DNA of 64,000 bases from Mycosarcoma maydis (lineage: Eukaryota > Basidiomycota > Ustilaginomycetes > Ustilaginales), in the NCBI RefSeq assembly GCF_000328475.2, contig NC_026478.1, positions 1-64,000 of the forward strand, in the 5' to 3' direction. The translations under genes were made by a program, and so were the position numbers. Below the pieces are notes generated by a model. The model was given only the letters and a program-made list of their open reading frames with translations, searched no databases and was not told where the DNA came from. Positions 1-10,314 of this stretch are shown piece after piece. Position 1 is the first letter of the stretch. Each line of letters starts with the position of its first letter.

Positions 1-1448
1 ATGGCGGAGCGTGGGTGTTCTCTTAGAAAACGTTTTGGGCACACCATGGATGTCGTCTCGGCAGCCTTCTGCCCTGTTTGCCTTAGGCATGATCTGAGCA
101 TTGAAGCCACCAATCTTGTGTAACTTGATAGCAAGTACTCTCAAGGTCGCAAGTAGTAGAAGGTGTCCTCGTGAATATGATCCTCTCCGTTCCGTTCATA
201 GGTCTCATGTCACAGCAGCGAAAGTTCAATCAAACCAAGATTCTGAAATGTTTACCCGCCGGACAATCGGCCAGACTTCCTCGCCGCACAGCTCTCATTT
301 CGGCAAATGCCGGTTCCATCCCATCTGTTATGGCTGTTGGTGAGTCTTCAGAACCGCATGAGTCGTTCACGAAGTGTATGGGTGGCGTTGTCGGCGAGCT
401 CGGCAACCCAACTTCGTCATGAGTTGAAGCCAACAGTCCTGTACCGTAATATCTATTCTTGGGTTGCTGGCAGTTCACCTCCTTTCAGTTTCGTAGGGGC
501 CAGAATTGCGAATTGTGGCAAAGGCTATACGGGGATGAGACTCTATCAACGGAGCAAAGAGAGGGATGGACCGCGTGGTTCTATGACCACACTAAGCTCA
601 AGCAATCACAAGCTTCACGTTGACACACAATTGCGAAAAAGCCTTCCGGGATCTCAAAATGGGCACGTTCACCTCTCGACCCGCTTTTCAGGTCGTAAGA
701 CTGTACCCATGCCTCCAGATTGAATTGTTTCGAGCTAGTCCTTCGAGCTTTTGTCCAAAGAATCGGATCCGCGGATTTTGATGCCCTTCCAAGTGGCGTC
801 CCTAAGCAATGTGGCTAGTGGGATCAGCATGGCATAGGGCATTGTTCCAGACTTCAGCCTTTTCAAATTGAATCGCTGAGCGTCGGACCCTGAATAAGCA
901 ATCACGAAAGTGCTATCTTTACCGAACCTCCTCAGAAGATATGGATTGTAATGTGCTGTACATGATTTGACTATGGCTACACCCTTGATGATTGCATCTA
1001 ATTCTTGTACGCCGCACTCTGGCAGCATGACCAGGTGCTGAAACCGGTGCAAGCACCTGCCTTACCGAATCACTGCATAAGGCCACAACAAGGAGAGGGA
1101 ATACCACAGAGTGAAGCACAACACCCAACACGCTGTTGAGGGTTACCCACTGTACCAAAAGGGTGTCTTGACAACCTTTCGGACTTGGGTTGTAATCTTC
1201 ACTCGCACTACACGCAAGCGTGATCAAATGTTAGGCCGGGGGCCTTTCCTCCTCTCCACGATCGCTGTCGATCGGTTGCCCGATTCAAGCTTTTACCACG
1301 TTGATCGGTCAAGCATGCCAAGCATGCCAAGCATGATATGGTCTGCTCTCTGAGAGGGAGACGAGCATTGCAAACTGTGTTGTGACTTGTATCCTAGCCA
1401 CGTCCGTGTATGCCATCAATGTCAGTAGGGAAGCAAAGAAGGCCTAGA
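1..1448. other. Gene-free left edge with possible coding relic
   Basis: No intact gene is recognisable. On the minus strand three protein-like open stretches follow each other in different frames (about 1170-1030, 1050-735 and 770-560). The first reads as a hydrophobic, leader-like segment but has no ATG. This could be a decayed gene or a multi-exon gene I cannot assemble. A block at 1147-1203 recurs near 8359-8414, and a 9-bp unit (AAGCATGCC) is repeated at 1311-1335. Confidence 0.4.
1149..1203. repeat. Dispersed repeat, copy 1
   Basis: A stretch of about 55 bp beginning CCACTGTACCAAAAGGGTGTC is shared, with a handful of mismatches, with 8359-8414. Both copies lie in gene-free DNA. It may be a fragment of a mobile element or of a gene-family flank; no terminal repeats or target-site duplication can be seen. 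Confidence 0.6.
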
Positions 1449-2078
1449 CTACGGTGTAGCCTCGTCAGCAACTTCGGCAGCATCAGCGGCGTCTGCGTCG
1501 AGATCGTCCTCGGTAACAGCTTCGAGCACACGCCCAGCAGCACTTGCAGCACCTTTGACTCCATCTCTCGCTGGCTTGTACAAGATATCAAGCATTCTCT
1601 GGATGGTGGCAAGGTCGAGATTGCCATCGTCATCGAATTGGGCGTCCAGCTCGCCCTCGGTGCCGACCTTTTCCCGAAACTGATCGAGCGAGTCTGTCGC
1701 TTCTTGACCAGGCACGAGAGCCGGGATCCCGGCAACGACTCCTTCTGGAGCGAGCTTGTTGAATTTGTTCCTTGCGTCGCTGCCAACAGTTGTCCCCACC
1801 GTGTTGTGGCGTCGGTCGTATGTGGCGTATTTGACCTTGGTCCACAACGAAAGTGGCGAGATTACTGCAGTGCCTCGGTAGTAGATGCGTGCTGCTTGAT
1901 AGCTGACCAATAGAAGCGTCGTTGCCATAAGGATGTACAAGAGCGATTGAAGTGTTGTAGACTCTCCTCTGCCCACAGCGCGGGCCTTGCCCTTGCGCTT
2001 GCTTGTTGGAGGACGCGATACTCCGCCTGTGGTTTCCAACGCCCTTTTGTTGCGCTGTCTTGCTGCTGACGAAGGCAT
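1449..2078 (-). CDS. Small single-pass membrane protein, unknown function
   Basis: A 209-residue protein that I do not recognise. The first 40 residues are rich in Lys and Arg. A hydrophobic segment follows at about residues 43-60 and would span a membrane once. The C-terminal third is acidic, with a run of Asp/Glu/Ala at residues 175-209. The ATG at 2078 is the first in frame. The protein-like composition and the divergent arrangement with PPE1 (553 bp apart) support a real gene. A basic N-terminus before a single helix suits a signal-anchored ER or nuclear-envelope protein, but this is inference. An amphipathic stretch at about 138-172 may mediate binding. No catalytic motif is visible. Confidence 0.6.
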   Translation of the reverse strand: MPSSAARQRNKRALETTGGVSRPPTSKRKGKARAVGRGESTTLQSLLYILMATTLLLVSYQAARIYYRGTAVISPLSLWTKVKYATYDRRHNTVGTTVGSDARNKFNKLAPEGVVAGIPALVPGQEATDSLDQFREKVGTEGELDAQFDDDGNLDLATIQRMLDILYKPARDGVKGAASAAGRVLEAVTEDDLDADAADAAEVADEATP

Positions 2079-2631
2079 AGCGTGGATGTATCACTTGGGA
2101 GAATGTGGAGAGCAAGTAAGGTGCATACAAAAGATCTCTCCCATGAGTGTAGAAACCAACTCTGTGTAGCATTCACGATTCACGATTGAATGATTCAGCC
2201 TCCACGTCATGGTCTAACGCTGACTCATGAGTTGTTTCGACAATCTGCCCGAATTCCGAGAATAACCCTTCCACGGCGAGATATGCACACGGATATATAA
2301 CTTTATGCGTTTCTTCTCTGTTCAGGCTCGTCGTCCGGCTCTGTCTCGGCGGAGACGAAAAACTTCAACACGAAAGCGTAACGTGTAACGGGTAACACGA
2401 ACAAGAAATTTGGCTCAATCTGTTACATCGCAAACGTTCGTTGCTCTATCGACAGAATCACGTGTGTGAATTCACCTCCTCCACACCGAGTCGTGAGTTA
2501 GGCAGCTGTCTCAAGAACCTGCGGCTGGAACGGCTACATGCTACCCTATACTCACGCTGACATTCACGATTCGAGCTGAAGTTTCTTCCGAATCTCCCGT
2601 ATAAATGCCTTGAGCTCTCCATTTCGTTACC
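2079..2631. promoter_or_regulatory. Divergent intergenic region upstream of PPE1
   Basis: This 553-bp stretch separates two divergent genes and should carry both promoters. It contains heptamer copies ATTCACGATTCACGATT at 2171-2187 and ATTCACGATTCG at 2562-2573. A TATAAATG lies at 2600-2607, but only about 25 bp before the PPE1 ATG, so its role as a TATA box is doubtful. Confidence 0.4.
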
Positions 2632-4026
2632 ATGTCAGGTCTACAGCGCTCTTTTGTCAAGAGCAAGCTCTCCAAGCTTCCGCCGATCCCGCCATTCTCT
2701 GAGGCGGACGAAGAAGGTCAAGAGCATCAGGATCCTGATTCAAATGCGGCATCTCGACTTTCCAAGCGCCGACAGCAGACAGATGCCTTCGCTCCACGCA
2801 CAGCGGAAGGATGTTTCGAGGAAGCCCTCGAGGTCAACGTTCCACTCGCTTCTGGCTCTGCCTCCTTCCGCGTCTACTACACTCCTCCGCGTCCAAAGCC
2901 ACCGACGCTATCCAGATCGTCCCATCAAGCCGCACTTGGACCTCCGCACAATCTCGGCATCAATGTCGAGTCCCCCACCTTACCAACATTGAAACCTGGC
3001 ATCGGGTCTTCCACGGATGAATGCGATGAAGAAGAGCAAGAAAGCTGTCACCTATCGAAGCAAAGTACCGCGTCAAGCCAAGGAACCCTTTTCGTCCTCC
3101 ATCACGGAGCAGGCTTCAGTGCTCTTTCTTACGCCTTAACTGCGGCCGAAATCACACGGATCAGCCGAGGTGAAGTTGGCGTGCTCGCATACGACTGTCG
3201 TGGTCATGGACGAACACGCATGTTCGGTGTGAGGTCAAACCCTCTGGACATGTCAATTGATGTCCTTTGCTCGGATTTGACCTCGCTCTTATTGACCATG
3301 TTTCCCGAGATGGATCAGATGCCGTCGCTTGTTCTCGTCGGTCATTCGATGGGCGGATCCGTGGTCGTATCAGCTGCACACGCACTTTCAGCGAAAGGGT
3401 TCAGTCGCTTGTCGGGGGTTGCAGTACTGGATGTTGTGGAGGGCACTGCAATGGACGCGCTCAGTGTGATGCGAAGCGTGGTGCTTGGCCACCCTTCAGG
3501 ATTCGACTCGGTCGAAGCAGCGATTCGATGGCATGTGGATAGCAAGACTATCGCAAATCTCGACAGCGCGCGTATCAGCGTTCCGCCCTTGATTGAGCCC
3601 GATCCTGCCTTTTCTTGCGCCAACACATCGGCAAATGAAGAGAAGGACGAGCAGCAAGAAGTTCTAGATGACGACGCCTCGTCGGAAACCGCGCAGCCTA
3701 GTAACCACCAGTACGCCTACCGATGGCGAGCTGATCTGTTGGCCACCGAGCCATACTGGTCGAGCTGGTTCCGGGGTCTCTCCTCGCGCTTCTTAACGGT
3801 GAGAACGGCGCGTCTGCTGCTGCTGGCTGGCACAGATCGCCTTGACCGAGAGCTCATGATTGGCCAGATGCAGGGCAAGTATCAGCTCGAAGTGATTGCC
3901 GACGTGGGACATTCGTTGCATGAAGACGCACCCGACCGCACAGCGCGTATCCTGGTCGATTTTTGGCGCCGAAACGAGCGTATACACCTTCCACTCAAGC
4001 ATATTAAGAAAGTGGGCGAGGCGTAG
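2632..4026 (+). CDS. PPE1: Protein phosphatase 2A methylesterase
   Basis: This 464-residue enzyme of the PME-1/PPE1 family removes the methyl ester from the C-terminal leucine of the PP2A catalytic subunit, in the cytosol or nucleus, and so influences which regulatory subunits bind. It has the alpha/beta-hydrolase layout: a HHGAGFSALSY oxyanion-loop motif after strand 3, the nucleophile elbow GHSMGG at residues 237-242 (Ser239), and a C-terminal GHSLHEDAP carrying the catalytic His. The LDVVEG segment typical of the family follows the elbow. An unstructured N-terminal region of about 150 residues and an acidic insert near residues 335-350 make it longer than the human (386) and yeast (400) proteins. 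The gene has no intron and is convergent with the esterase gene 190 bp downstream. Confidence 0.9.
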   Translation: MSGLQRSFVKSKLSKLPPIPPFSEADEEGQEHQDPDSNAASRLSKRRQQTDAFAPRTAEGCFEEALEVNVPLASGSASFRVYYTPPRPKPPTLSRSSHQAALGPPHNLGINVESPTLPTLKPGIGSSTDECDEEEQESCHLSKQSTASSQGTLFVLHHGAGFSALSYALTAAEITRISRGEVGVLAYDCRGHGRTRMFGVRSNPLDMSIDVLCSDLTSLLLTMFPEMDQMPSLVLVGHSMGGSVVVSAAHALSAKGFSRLSGVAVLDVVEGTAMDALSVMRSVVLGHPSGFDSVEAAIRWHVDSKTIANLDSARISVPPLIEPDPAFSCANTSANEEKDEQQEVLDDDASSETAQPSNHQYAYRWRADLLATEPYWSSWFRGLSSRFLTVRTARLLLLAGTDRLDRELMIGQMQGKYQLEVIADVGHSLHEDAPDRTARILVDFWRRNERIHLPLKHIKKVGEA

Positions 4027-4216
4027 CGAGGTGGCCCTGGTTGTCACAATGTTGCAATGGGCTAAAACTCATCGCCCTTGCTTCTTCACCAGTTGCATTC
4101 GCCGAAAGTCCATCTGTGCAATAAAGTATAAGCTTGCAACCAGACAAAAGCGTTGCGGGTAACTTATCAAGAATCGAGTCAAGCACACTACAAAAGAGGC
4201 GTAAAACAAAACTAAC

Positions 4217-5416
4217 TTAAAGCTTGGGACTCGTGAGTGTGCCCGAGCGGGAGAGCGAACTTTGGCCAGCTCGAGTACTAGCGGTACTGAAGCTGGAAAG
4301 AGAGCGTCGTAAACCAAGTTTGGAGGGTCTCGGTGCAACGCTGGTGCTCATTGGCTCTTCATCGGTCTCATCGAGCGATTCGCCTACATCCTCGTGGCCA
4401 ATGGCCACTTTTGCAAACGCGTCACGAATTCGTCGCACCGTCAATGCGTACGCCTCATGCTTGAGTTTTTCGGATTGGGATCCTGATTTGGTCATCTTGT
4501 CCCAGTTGTGACCTTGACCTTGTGCTTCCCAGTGGACGACAGATCCCTTGAATTTGGAGGATGCATCAAGCTTATCTGCTAGCTTGCGGCCTTCTCTGGC
4601 AAGCGAGTCTTGTTCTGCCGTCAAAATGGTGACAGAGGGCGGGTAGGAAGCAGGATTAGCGTAAAGAGGCGAAATGAGAGGCTGTTTGCGATCCTTTACC
4701 CTTTCAATAGGCACGTAACAGTTATACAGGATCTTGCGCAGCCATGGTGGAAGAGTGCCGCCAGCAGCACCTCTCAATGACTTGAGTTGTGGCTTGGCAT
4801 ACGGATCCTCGTCAAGGTTTGTGGAAGGGTAGAAAGCAACAGTAGCTGCCACACCGCCATGGATTTCAGAGCGTGTGGAACCGATCAGGGCAAGATTACC
4901 GCCCGAGCTGAAACCGACGAGCGCCACTCGGTGAGGATCCCAGAGCCATTCCTTGTGGCCCGTAGCTCCTACAGCGCCGTGACGAAGACGCTGTTTGCGG
5001 TTCTCGTCTGCAAAATGTCGGGCGAATTGAATAGCTGAATCGACATCTTCAACAGCTGCGGGCCAGGGGTTCTCTGGGGCGTGCGAGTAATCGACGTCAA
5101 TGACGACCGCGGGTAGAGAATGAGCAAGGTACGAGCAGAAGCGGACATCCTCGCCGTGGGTGTGGAAGCAAAACCCTGAGCCGTGAAGATTGATGACGAT
5201 AGGCAAAGCAATGTCGTCAGGGTGACCAGATGGCCAGTAGATGTCTGCCTTGAGTCGACGCCGTTGTTCCTTACGCGTAATCTTGCCAGGAACAAAAGGC
5301 GATGGGATGTAAGTCGTCACATTTGGTTTGGGCGCTGGAGGTTGCTTGGGTGTGAGTAGCGGTGTCACCACGGGCAGGACAGCCCGTAGCACTTTGATGA
5401 TGACAGTGTCCAACAT
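4217..5416 (-). CDS. Alpha/beta-hydrolase fold-3 esterase/lipase
   Basis: This 399-residue protein belongs to the hormone-sensitive-lipase-like (fold-3) carboxylesterases, which hydrolyse short esters. The oxyanion motif appears as HGSGF at residues 78-82, where most members have HGGG. The nucleophile elbow is GFSSG at 168-172 (Ser170). Asp270 in TAEQD and His303 in GQGHNWD complete the triad. A hydrophobic N-terminus (residues 1-22) may anchor it to a membrane. The last 50 residues are Ser-rich and probably disordered. The ATG at 5416 is the first in frame. The substrate cannot be read from sequence; the Ser for Gly change in the oxyanion motif may alter specificity. Confidence 0.85.
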   Translation of the reverse strand: MLDTVIIKVLRAVLPVVTPLLTPKQPPAPKPNVTTYIPSPFVPGKITRKEQRRRLKADIYWPSGHPDDIALPIVINLHGSGFCFHTHGEDVRFCSYLAHSLPAVVIDVDYSHAPENPWPAAVEDVDSAIQFARHFADENRKQRLRHGAVGATGHKEWLWDPHRVALVGFSSGGNLALIGSTRSEIHGGVAATVAFYPSTNLDEDPYAKPQLKSLRGAAGGTLPPWLRKILYNCYVPIERVKDRKQPLISPLYANPASYPPSVTILTAEQDSLAREGRKLADKLDASSKFKGSVVHWEAQGQGHNWDKMTKSGSQSEKLKHEAYALTVRRIRDAFAKVAIGHEDVGESLDETDEEPMSTSVAPRPSKLGLRRSLSSFSTASTRAGQSSLSRSGTLTSPKL

Positions 5417-5949
5417 CTTGCCGTCGTCAAAGTCTCTCGAGGTGAATGTAGCGAGGAGAGAAGGAAAGCATCAAGGCTTAGACACTGCTCGGCGATCGAC
5501 TTCGCATAACGTTACACGAACACGGAAAGCTCTCCGGCTTGTCGGTCATGGAAATGTGATTCACACGCAGGGTCTGCAAGATCCGGCGAACGAGTGACGG
5601 CCACTTGCAGCACAGAAACACGTTCGAGTTGATCGTGCGTCAGTCCAAACAATTTCAATCACAGAATCACGAATGTTGCATACCGTTGTTGCCTTTCTTA
5701 TTTAGTCATGGCATGAGTCGTGAGTAGTTAGAAGCGTAATTCACGATTGCATCATTTTGTCTTGGGTGTTTCCGACTCAGTGACGGCAGCTGCAAGACAA
5801 GAGCCTAGACTAAAAAAGGAGTGAAATGATTCATGAACATTCGTGAATGCCTAAAAACATGCTTGGAAAATGCAGCAAGAAGCGTGAAGCACGCAGCGTT
5901 TCGTGTTTCTAAGACTCGTGACTGATTGGCTGATGGTACTGAATCCTTG
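5417..5949. other. Intergenic region between esterase and MFS genes
   Basis: No gene is seen. The stretch holds the esterase promoter and the MFS 3' flank. Heptamer copies occur at about 5738-5748 and 5838-5850, with a related CGTGAGT form near 5717-5725. Confidence 0.4.
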
Positions 5950-7473
5950 TCAAACATGGTATCTCCAATCGAGACGGCGATCACCGAGCCGTTTGCGCTC
6001 CTCGTCAGTCTCTTCTTGGCTCTTATCGTTCTCCCGACTGACTTGCAGCGCATCTCTACGTTGGTTCTCACGGCTAAGAAGGAACCAAAGGGCGGAAGCG
6101 GCTCCGATACCAAAACCGAGCCAGACGATGCTCAAGCCGTGGCTGATGTGGTAGTGGGGATTCCTGAGTCCACCCAGCGGACGGCGGTACAGCTGTACAC
6201 CGACAATGCTACCCATGTTACCAAACGCGATCTGCATCGCAAGAGCTGTGGCTCGTTTCGTCTGACTAGAGACGTTTTCGGAGGGCAGCGATAGTAACAG
6301 TGCGTTCCCAGCGTATACGCCAGGCGTGGTGATGAAGATAGCCACGTATCGTCCTGCTACGGTTGGCGAAGTGATTTGAACAACATAGCCTACGATGGAA
6401 AGGACTGCGCAGCCGATGATAAAGACGAGCCTACGGTTGACCACAAACGAAATGTGGGCGATGCCCATGGTGAAAACGAAGGCGAGGAAGTACGGTGGCA
6501 CTGTGAGCAGCTGGGCGTTGGCTGCGGAAAAGCCAAGATCATTGATGATGGTCGGCATAAAGAGCGAGATGGTGTATAGTGCGAAGGCGTAGCCGTGGAA
6601 GAGAAGTCCGTAGAGATATACATAAGGATCTGTGAAGGCTTGTTTGACGCCGTCCCACGAGAATGACTCCTCATCCAAAGAGTCGCGATCCGCTTGCATT
6701 CTTGCGGCGATTATGGCCTTTTCGCGATCCGAAAACGAGCGAGACCTCAAGGGGTAATGTGGTACAATCTTGTAGGCAGCTAGCGCTACGACAATAGTAA
6801 GCAAACCCTCAATAATCAGAATCCAGGACCACCCGGCCTTGCCACCAACTCCACGCATGTATCCGATACCGTAGGCCAGAATACCTCCAAAGGCGCCCGA
6901 AAAGGCAGCACCGGAAAAGAGCAGCGCGACGCGATAGTGTCGTTCCTGTCGGGGGTAAAACATGCTGAAAACAAAGACCGAGCCTGGGAATACGCCACTT
7001 TCACTTAGACCGAGAAAGAAGCGAACGGCAAACAGGCCTGCTTGATTGTGGACGAGACCTTGCACCACAGTGATGATACCCCAGACGAGCGTCAGCGTCG
7101 GCAGCCATAATGGTGGTGATGTCTTTTTGAGAACAATGTTGGCGGGTACCTCGCCGACGACGTAGCCGACAAAGAAGAGTGTAAGGGCAGTCGAGTAGTC
7201 TCGCAGGTTGATGTCTTCGACCAGGCCGTCGAGCTTTGCGTTGCCAATATTGCTTCGATCGAGAAAACCTAGGAGAAAGAGTACAAGGAGAATGGGGACG
7301 ACGACGACGTCGATCTTGCGCACTAAACGGCGTTCTTCCGTACGGGTGTATCGAACCTCACCGTGAGAGGTTGTCTCGACAACAATCAAATCGGTGTTTG
7401 TCACTTCATGCGCTTCCCTCACGGACCCTGCCTTGCCGGACGGTGGCGTCGAAGCATGCGTGAACTCGCTCAT
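5950..7473 (-). CDS. MFS permease, anion:cation symporter (allantoate/nicotinate type)
   Basis: A 507-residue transporter of the DAL5/TNA1-like anion:cation symporter family. These proteins import small organic anions such as allantoate, nicotinate, pantothenate or biotin precursors across the plasma membrane with protons. The family motif DRSNIGNAK follows the first membrane helix, and twelve hydrophobic segments can be traced in two halves with a polar central loop around residues 255-285. Both termini are hydrophilic and probably cytosolic. The open frame extends upstream to a TTG, but the first ATG (7473, reading MSEFTHAS) gives the normal N-terminus. The substrate cannot be deduced. It shares the minus strand with the esterase gene 533 bp away, with no clear functional link. 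Confidence 0.88.
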   Translation of the reverse strand: MSEFTHASTPPSGKAGSVREAHEVTNTDLIVVETTSHGEVRYTRTEERRLVRKIDVVVVPILLVLFLLGFLDRSNIGNAKLDGLVEDINLRDYSTALTLFFVGYVVGEVPANIVLKKTSPPLWLPTLTLVWGIITVVQGLVHNQAGLFAVRFFLGLSESGVFPGSVFVFSMFYPRQERHYRVALLFSGAAFSGAFGGILAYGIGYMRGVGGKAGWSWILIIEGLLTIVVALAAYKIVPHYPLRSRSFSDREKAIIAARMQADRDSLDEESFSWDGVKQAFTDPYVYLYGLLFHGYAFALYTISLFMPTIINDLGFSAANAQLLTVPPYFLAFVFTMGIAHISFVVNRRLVFIIGCAVLSIVGYVVQITSPTVAGRYVAIFITTPGVYAGNALLLSLPSENVSSQTKRATALAMQIAFGNMGSIVGVQLYRRPLGGLRNPHYHISHGLSIVWLGFGIGAASALWFLLSRENQRRDALQVSRENDKSQEETDEERKRLGDRRLDWRYHV

Positions 7474-8358
7474 GGCGTATGAGCTGCAAAGCGAACGGCC
7501 TAAGCGCAGTAGCTGGCGAGGATGGTGCAGACGCAAGAATGAGGGTAAAGAGGGAGATGGAAAAGAGCAAGAGCAAGAGAGGCTGACTGTACAAAGAGTT
7601 TATAGTACGTCACTAGCGCAGGTACAAGCCATCACACGACGGGATAGCGATTCCAACCATGTGGGTATAGACACCACGGCACGGCTGGTTCCAAATTATC
7701 TCCCTAGTCGCGTCGATCATCTGTGTCGCATTGGCGAAGCTCACATCGTTGAAGAATTGAACCGGTATCTGGGCACAGCGACGAATCACGGATGATGGAA
7801 TGATGGCATCGTAGACGAGTTGAGAAAGAAAGCTCGGAAGCCGCGACGTGGCTACCTGGGCTGGAGTTGTGGTGAATCAAAGACGGTCGCTAACTTTGCC
7901 GGCGTGATGGGCGCGGGGGCCTTTGAATCCGCAGGTCGGTCCGGTTTCGTGCCATCGGAGAGTCGGCATTGCAGAGTCTCGAAGCAGTGAAAAGACTCTC
8001 AGACAGCATGTGAAACTGACCTGGGTTGAAGATGACCAGGCGGAAGGAAACAATCACGCCACTCACAACCGATGTGGGCAGGATACTGGGCAGCCGAGCC
8101 GAACAGCCATGAGTGAGGGTGGCACAGTTAAGCACAAGACCAGGAAGTTGCGTGCTTCGCTTGGGATCCACTTGGAACCCATGCGGGGCACAGTTGGACA
8201 TGATCAGTCATTTGGTGGCTTCAGCACGCCATATACAATTCGTGGGCGATTCTACACCGCCATCGATCTAGTCTACTCTGCAGGCCGTAACGGTACTCTC
8301 TCTCTCTCTGTGTGTGACTGAAGAAGAAGAATTGGCTCTCTCTCTCACTTGAAGCTTA

Positions 8359-8414
8359 ACCACTGTACCAAAAGGGTGTCTCGACAACCAATCGGACTTG
8401 GATTGTATTCTTCA
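8359..8414. repeat. Dispersed repeat, copy 2
   Basis: The second copy of the block at 1149-1203, in the same orientation, diverged by a few substitutions and a one-base indel near its right end. CT-rich simple sequence lies on both sides. Confidence 0.6.
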
Positions 8415-8439
8415 ACTCTCTCTCTCGCTCTGAATAAGA

Positions 8440-8660
8440 ATTGGATCACGGATGATTCCTGATTCACGATTTGTGATTCCACATTCACATTCACGATTTT
8501 TGGGTAAATCTGTGTGAGATCGTTGGAATACGTGAGATTTTCACATAAGGAAACGTGAAATCGTGAATCGTGTTAATCGTGAATGACGAATCATGATCGT
8601 GAATCTCGTGAATAAAATCACGAAAATCGTGAATCGTGAATCGTGAATGCGAGCAGCCGT
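8440..8660. repeat. Cluster of CGTGAAT/ATTCACG heptamers
   Basis: More than ten copies of ATTCACGATT or its complement AATCGTGAAT are packed into about 220 bp. Near 8625-8649 the unit CGTGAAT runs in tandem with a 7-bp period. The right part, from 8503, is repeated beyond the assembly gap at 9459-9606. Confidence 0.85.
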
Positions 8661-9358
8661 AATAGCAATGTTAGGCCCTTAATCAGTTGGCATTAATCTC
8701 GAAGCTAAAAAGGCATGGGTCAAAAAAAGCTGGAACCCGCTGCGAGCCTCGCTTAGTGTCCCTTTAGGCTGTTTCAAGCGTTGGCCCGCAAAAGCAAAAA
8801 AAACCGCGAGTGGGGCAAGGCGCCCTCAACCGTCGTGAGGGACCGAGTCAATCGAGGAGCTGCACGGAGCTGCACTATGCTGGCGGAATGATCCCGACCT
8901 CTTCAGATGATCGTAGGATGAACGGTAACAAGACCGAGTGTGGCGAGCGAGAGCAAAGCGAGGAAAAACTCTTTGTTCGGTAGATCCGATGCGGCAGATT
9001 CAGACACCAGAATAATACAGCAATCAAAAAAGGTTGCGAGCTTTCTAATTTGCTCCGCGGCGAAATAGGAGCGGCCCACCATGGACTTGTATCACGGTAG
9101 CTGCACCTATTTGGGCACTAAACCTGTTTTTAGAATTCGATCAAAAAAGCAGGGTCCTACGCTTTGGGTTTTCAGTTAGTTAACTCAGTTACTGTATACG
9201 TGTGTGAGCGTGCAGACCAACCAAGGCCGTCCAGTAGCTCGGTTGGCTTTCTTTTGCGCTCAGCTGCCGTTGCTAACTTACCTTAAGTTAATATGACAAT
9301 TTTGGCCGTCTCGGCAAGCGACTTCCGCCGTCCACACAAATTTACGTCCAGAGATCCT
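8503..9358. repeat. 856-bp direct duplication flanking a gap, left copy
   Basis: This stretch reads identically to 9459-10314 at a constant offset of 956. It ends exactly where the N-run begins, and the other copy starts exactly where the N-run ends. It has no long ORF. A TGTTAGG near 8669 resembles the start of some LTRs, but no matching end or target-site duplication is visible. An unmerged contig overlap explains the geometry best. Confidence 0.9.
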
Positions 9359-9458
9359 NNNNNNNNNNNNNNNNNNNNNNNNNNNNNNNNNNNNNNNNNN
9401 NNNNNNNNNNNNNNNNNNNNNNNNNNNNNNNNNNNNNNNNNNNNNNNNNNNNNNNNNN
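9359..9458. other. Assembly gap (100 N)
   Basis: Exactly 100 N, a conventional placeholder for a gap of unknown size. The flanks are identical 856-bp sequences. Confidence 0.99.
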
Positions 9459-10314
9459 GGTAAATCTGTGTGAGATCGTTGGAATACGTGAGATTTTCAC
9501 ATAAGGAAACGTGAAATCGTGAATCGTGTTAATCGTGAATGACGAATCATGATCGTGAATCTCGTGAATAAAATCACGAAAATCGTGAATCGTGAATCGT
9601 GAATGCGAGCAGCCGTAATAGCAATGTTAGGCCCTTAATCAGTTGGCATTAATCTCGAAGCTAAAAAGGCATGGGTCAAAAAAAGCTGGAACCCGCTGCG
9701 AGCCTCGCTTAGTGTCCCTTTAGGCTGTTTCAAGCGTTGGCCCGCAAAAGCAAAAAAAACCGCGAGTGGGGCAAGGCGCCCTCAACCGTCGTGAGGGACC
9801 GAGTCAATCGAGGAGCTGCACGGAGCTGCACTATGCTGGCGGAATGATCCCGACCTCTTCAGATGATCGTAGGATGAACGGTAACAAGACCGAGTGTGGC
9901 GAGCGAGAGCAAAGCGAGGAAAAACTCTTTGTTCGGTAGATCCGATGCGGCAGATTCAGACACCAGAATAATACAGCAATCAAAAAAGGTTGCGAGCTTT
10001 CTAATTTGCTCCGCGGCGAAATAGGAGCGGCCCACCATGGACTTGTATCACGGTAGCTGCACCTATTTGGGCACTAAACCTGTTTTTAGAATTCGATCAA
10101 AAAAGCAGGGTCCTACGCTTTGGGTTTTCAGTTAGTTAACTCAGTTACTGTATACGTGTGTGAGCGTGCAGACCAACCAAGGCCGTCCAGTAGCTCGGTT
10201 GGCTTTCTTTTGCGCTCAGCTGCCGTTGCTAACTTACCTTAAGTTAATATGACAATTTTGGCCGTCTCGGCAAGCGACTTCCGCCGTCCACACAAATTTA
10301 CGTCCAGAGATCCT
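9459..10314. repeat. 856-bp direct duplication flanking a gap, right copy
   Basis: Identical, as far as I can read, to 8503-9358. Unique sequence resumes at 10315. Confidence 0.9.

Noticed and set aside
8440..8660. CRISPR-like repeat array
   Set aside because: The units are 7 bp without unique spacers, and the DNA is eukaryotic.
9359..9458. LTR retrotransposon with internal part hidden in the gap
   Set aside because: No target-site duplication or internal coding sequence; the exact suffix-prefix match favours a contig overlap. Not fully excluded.
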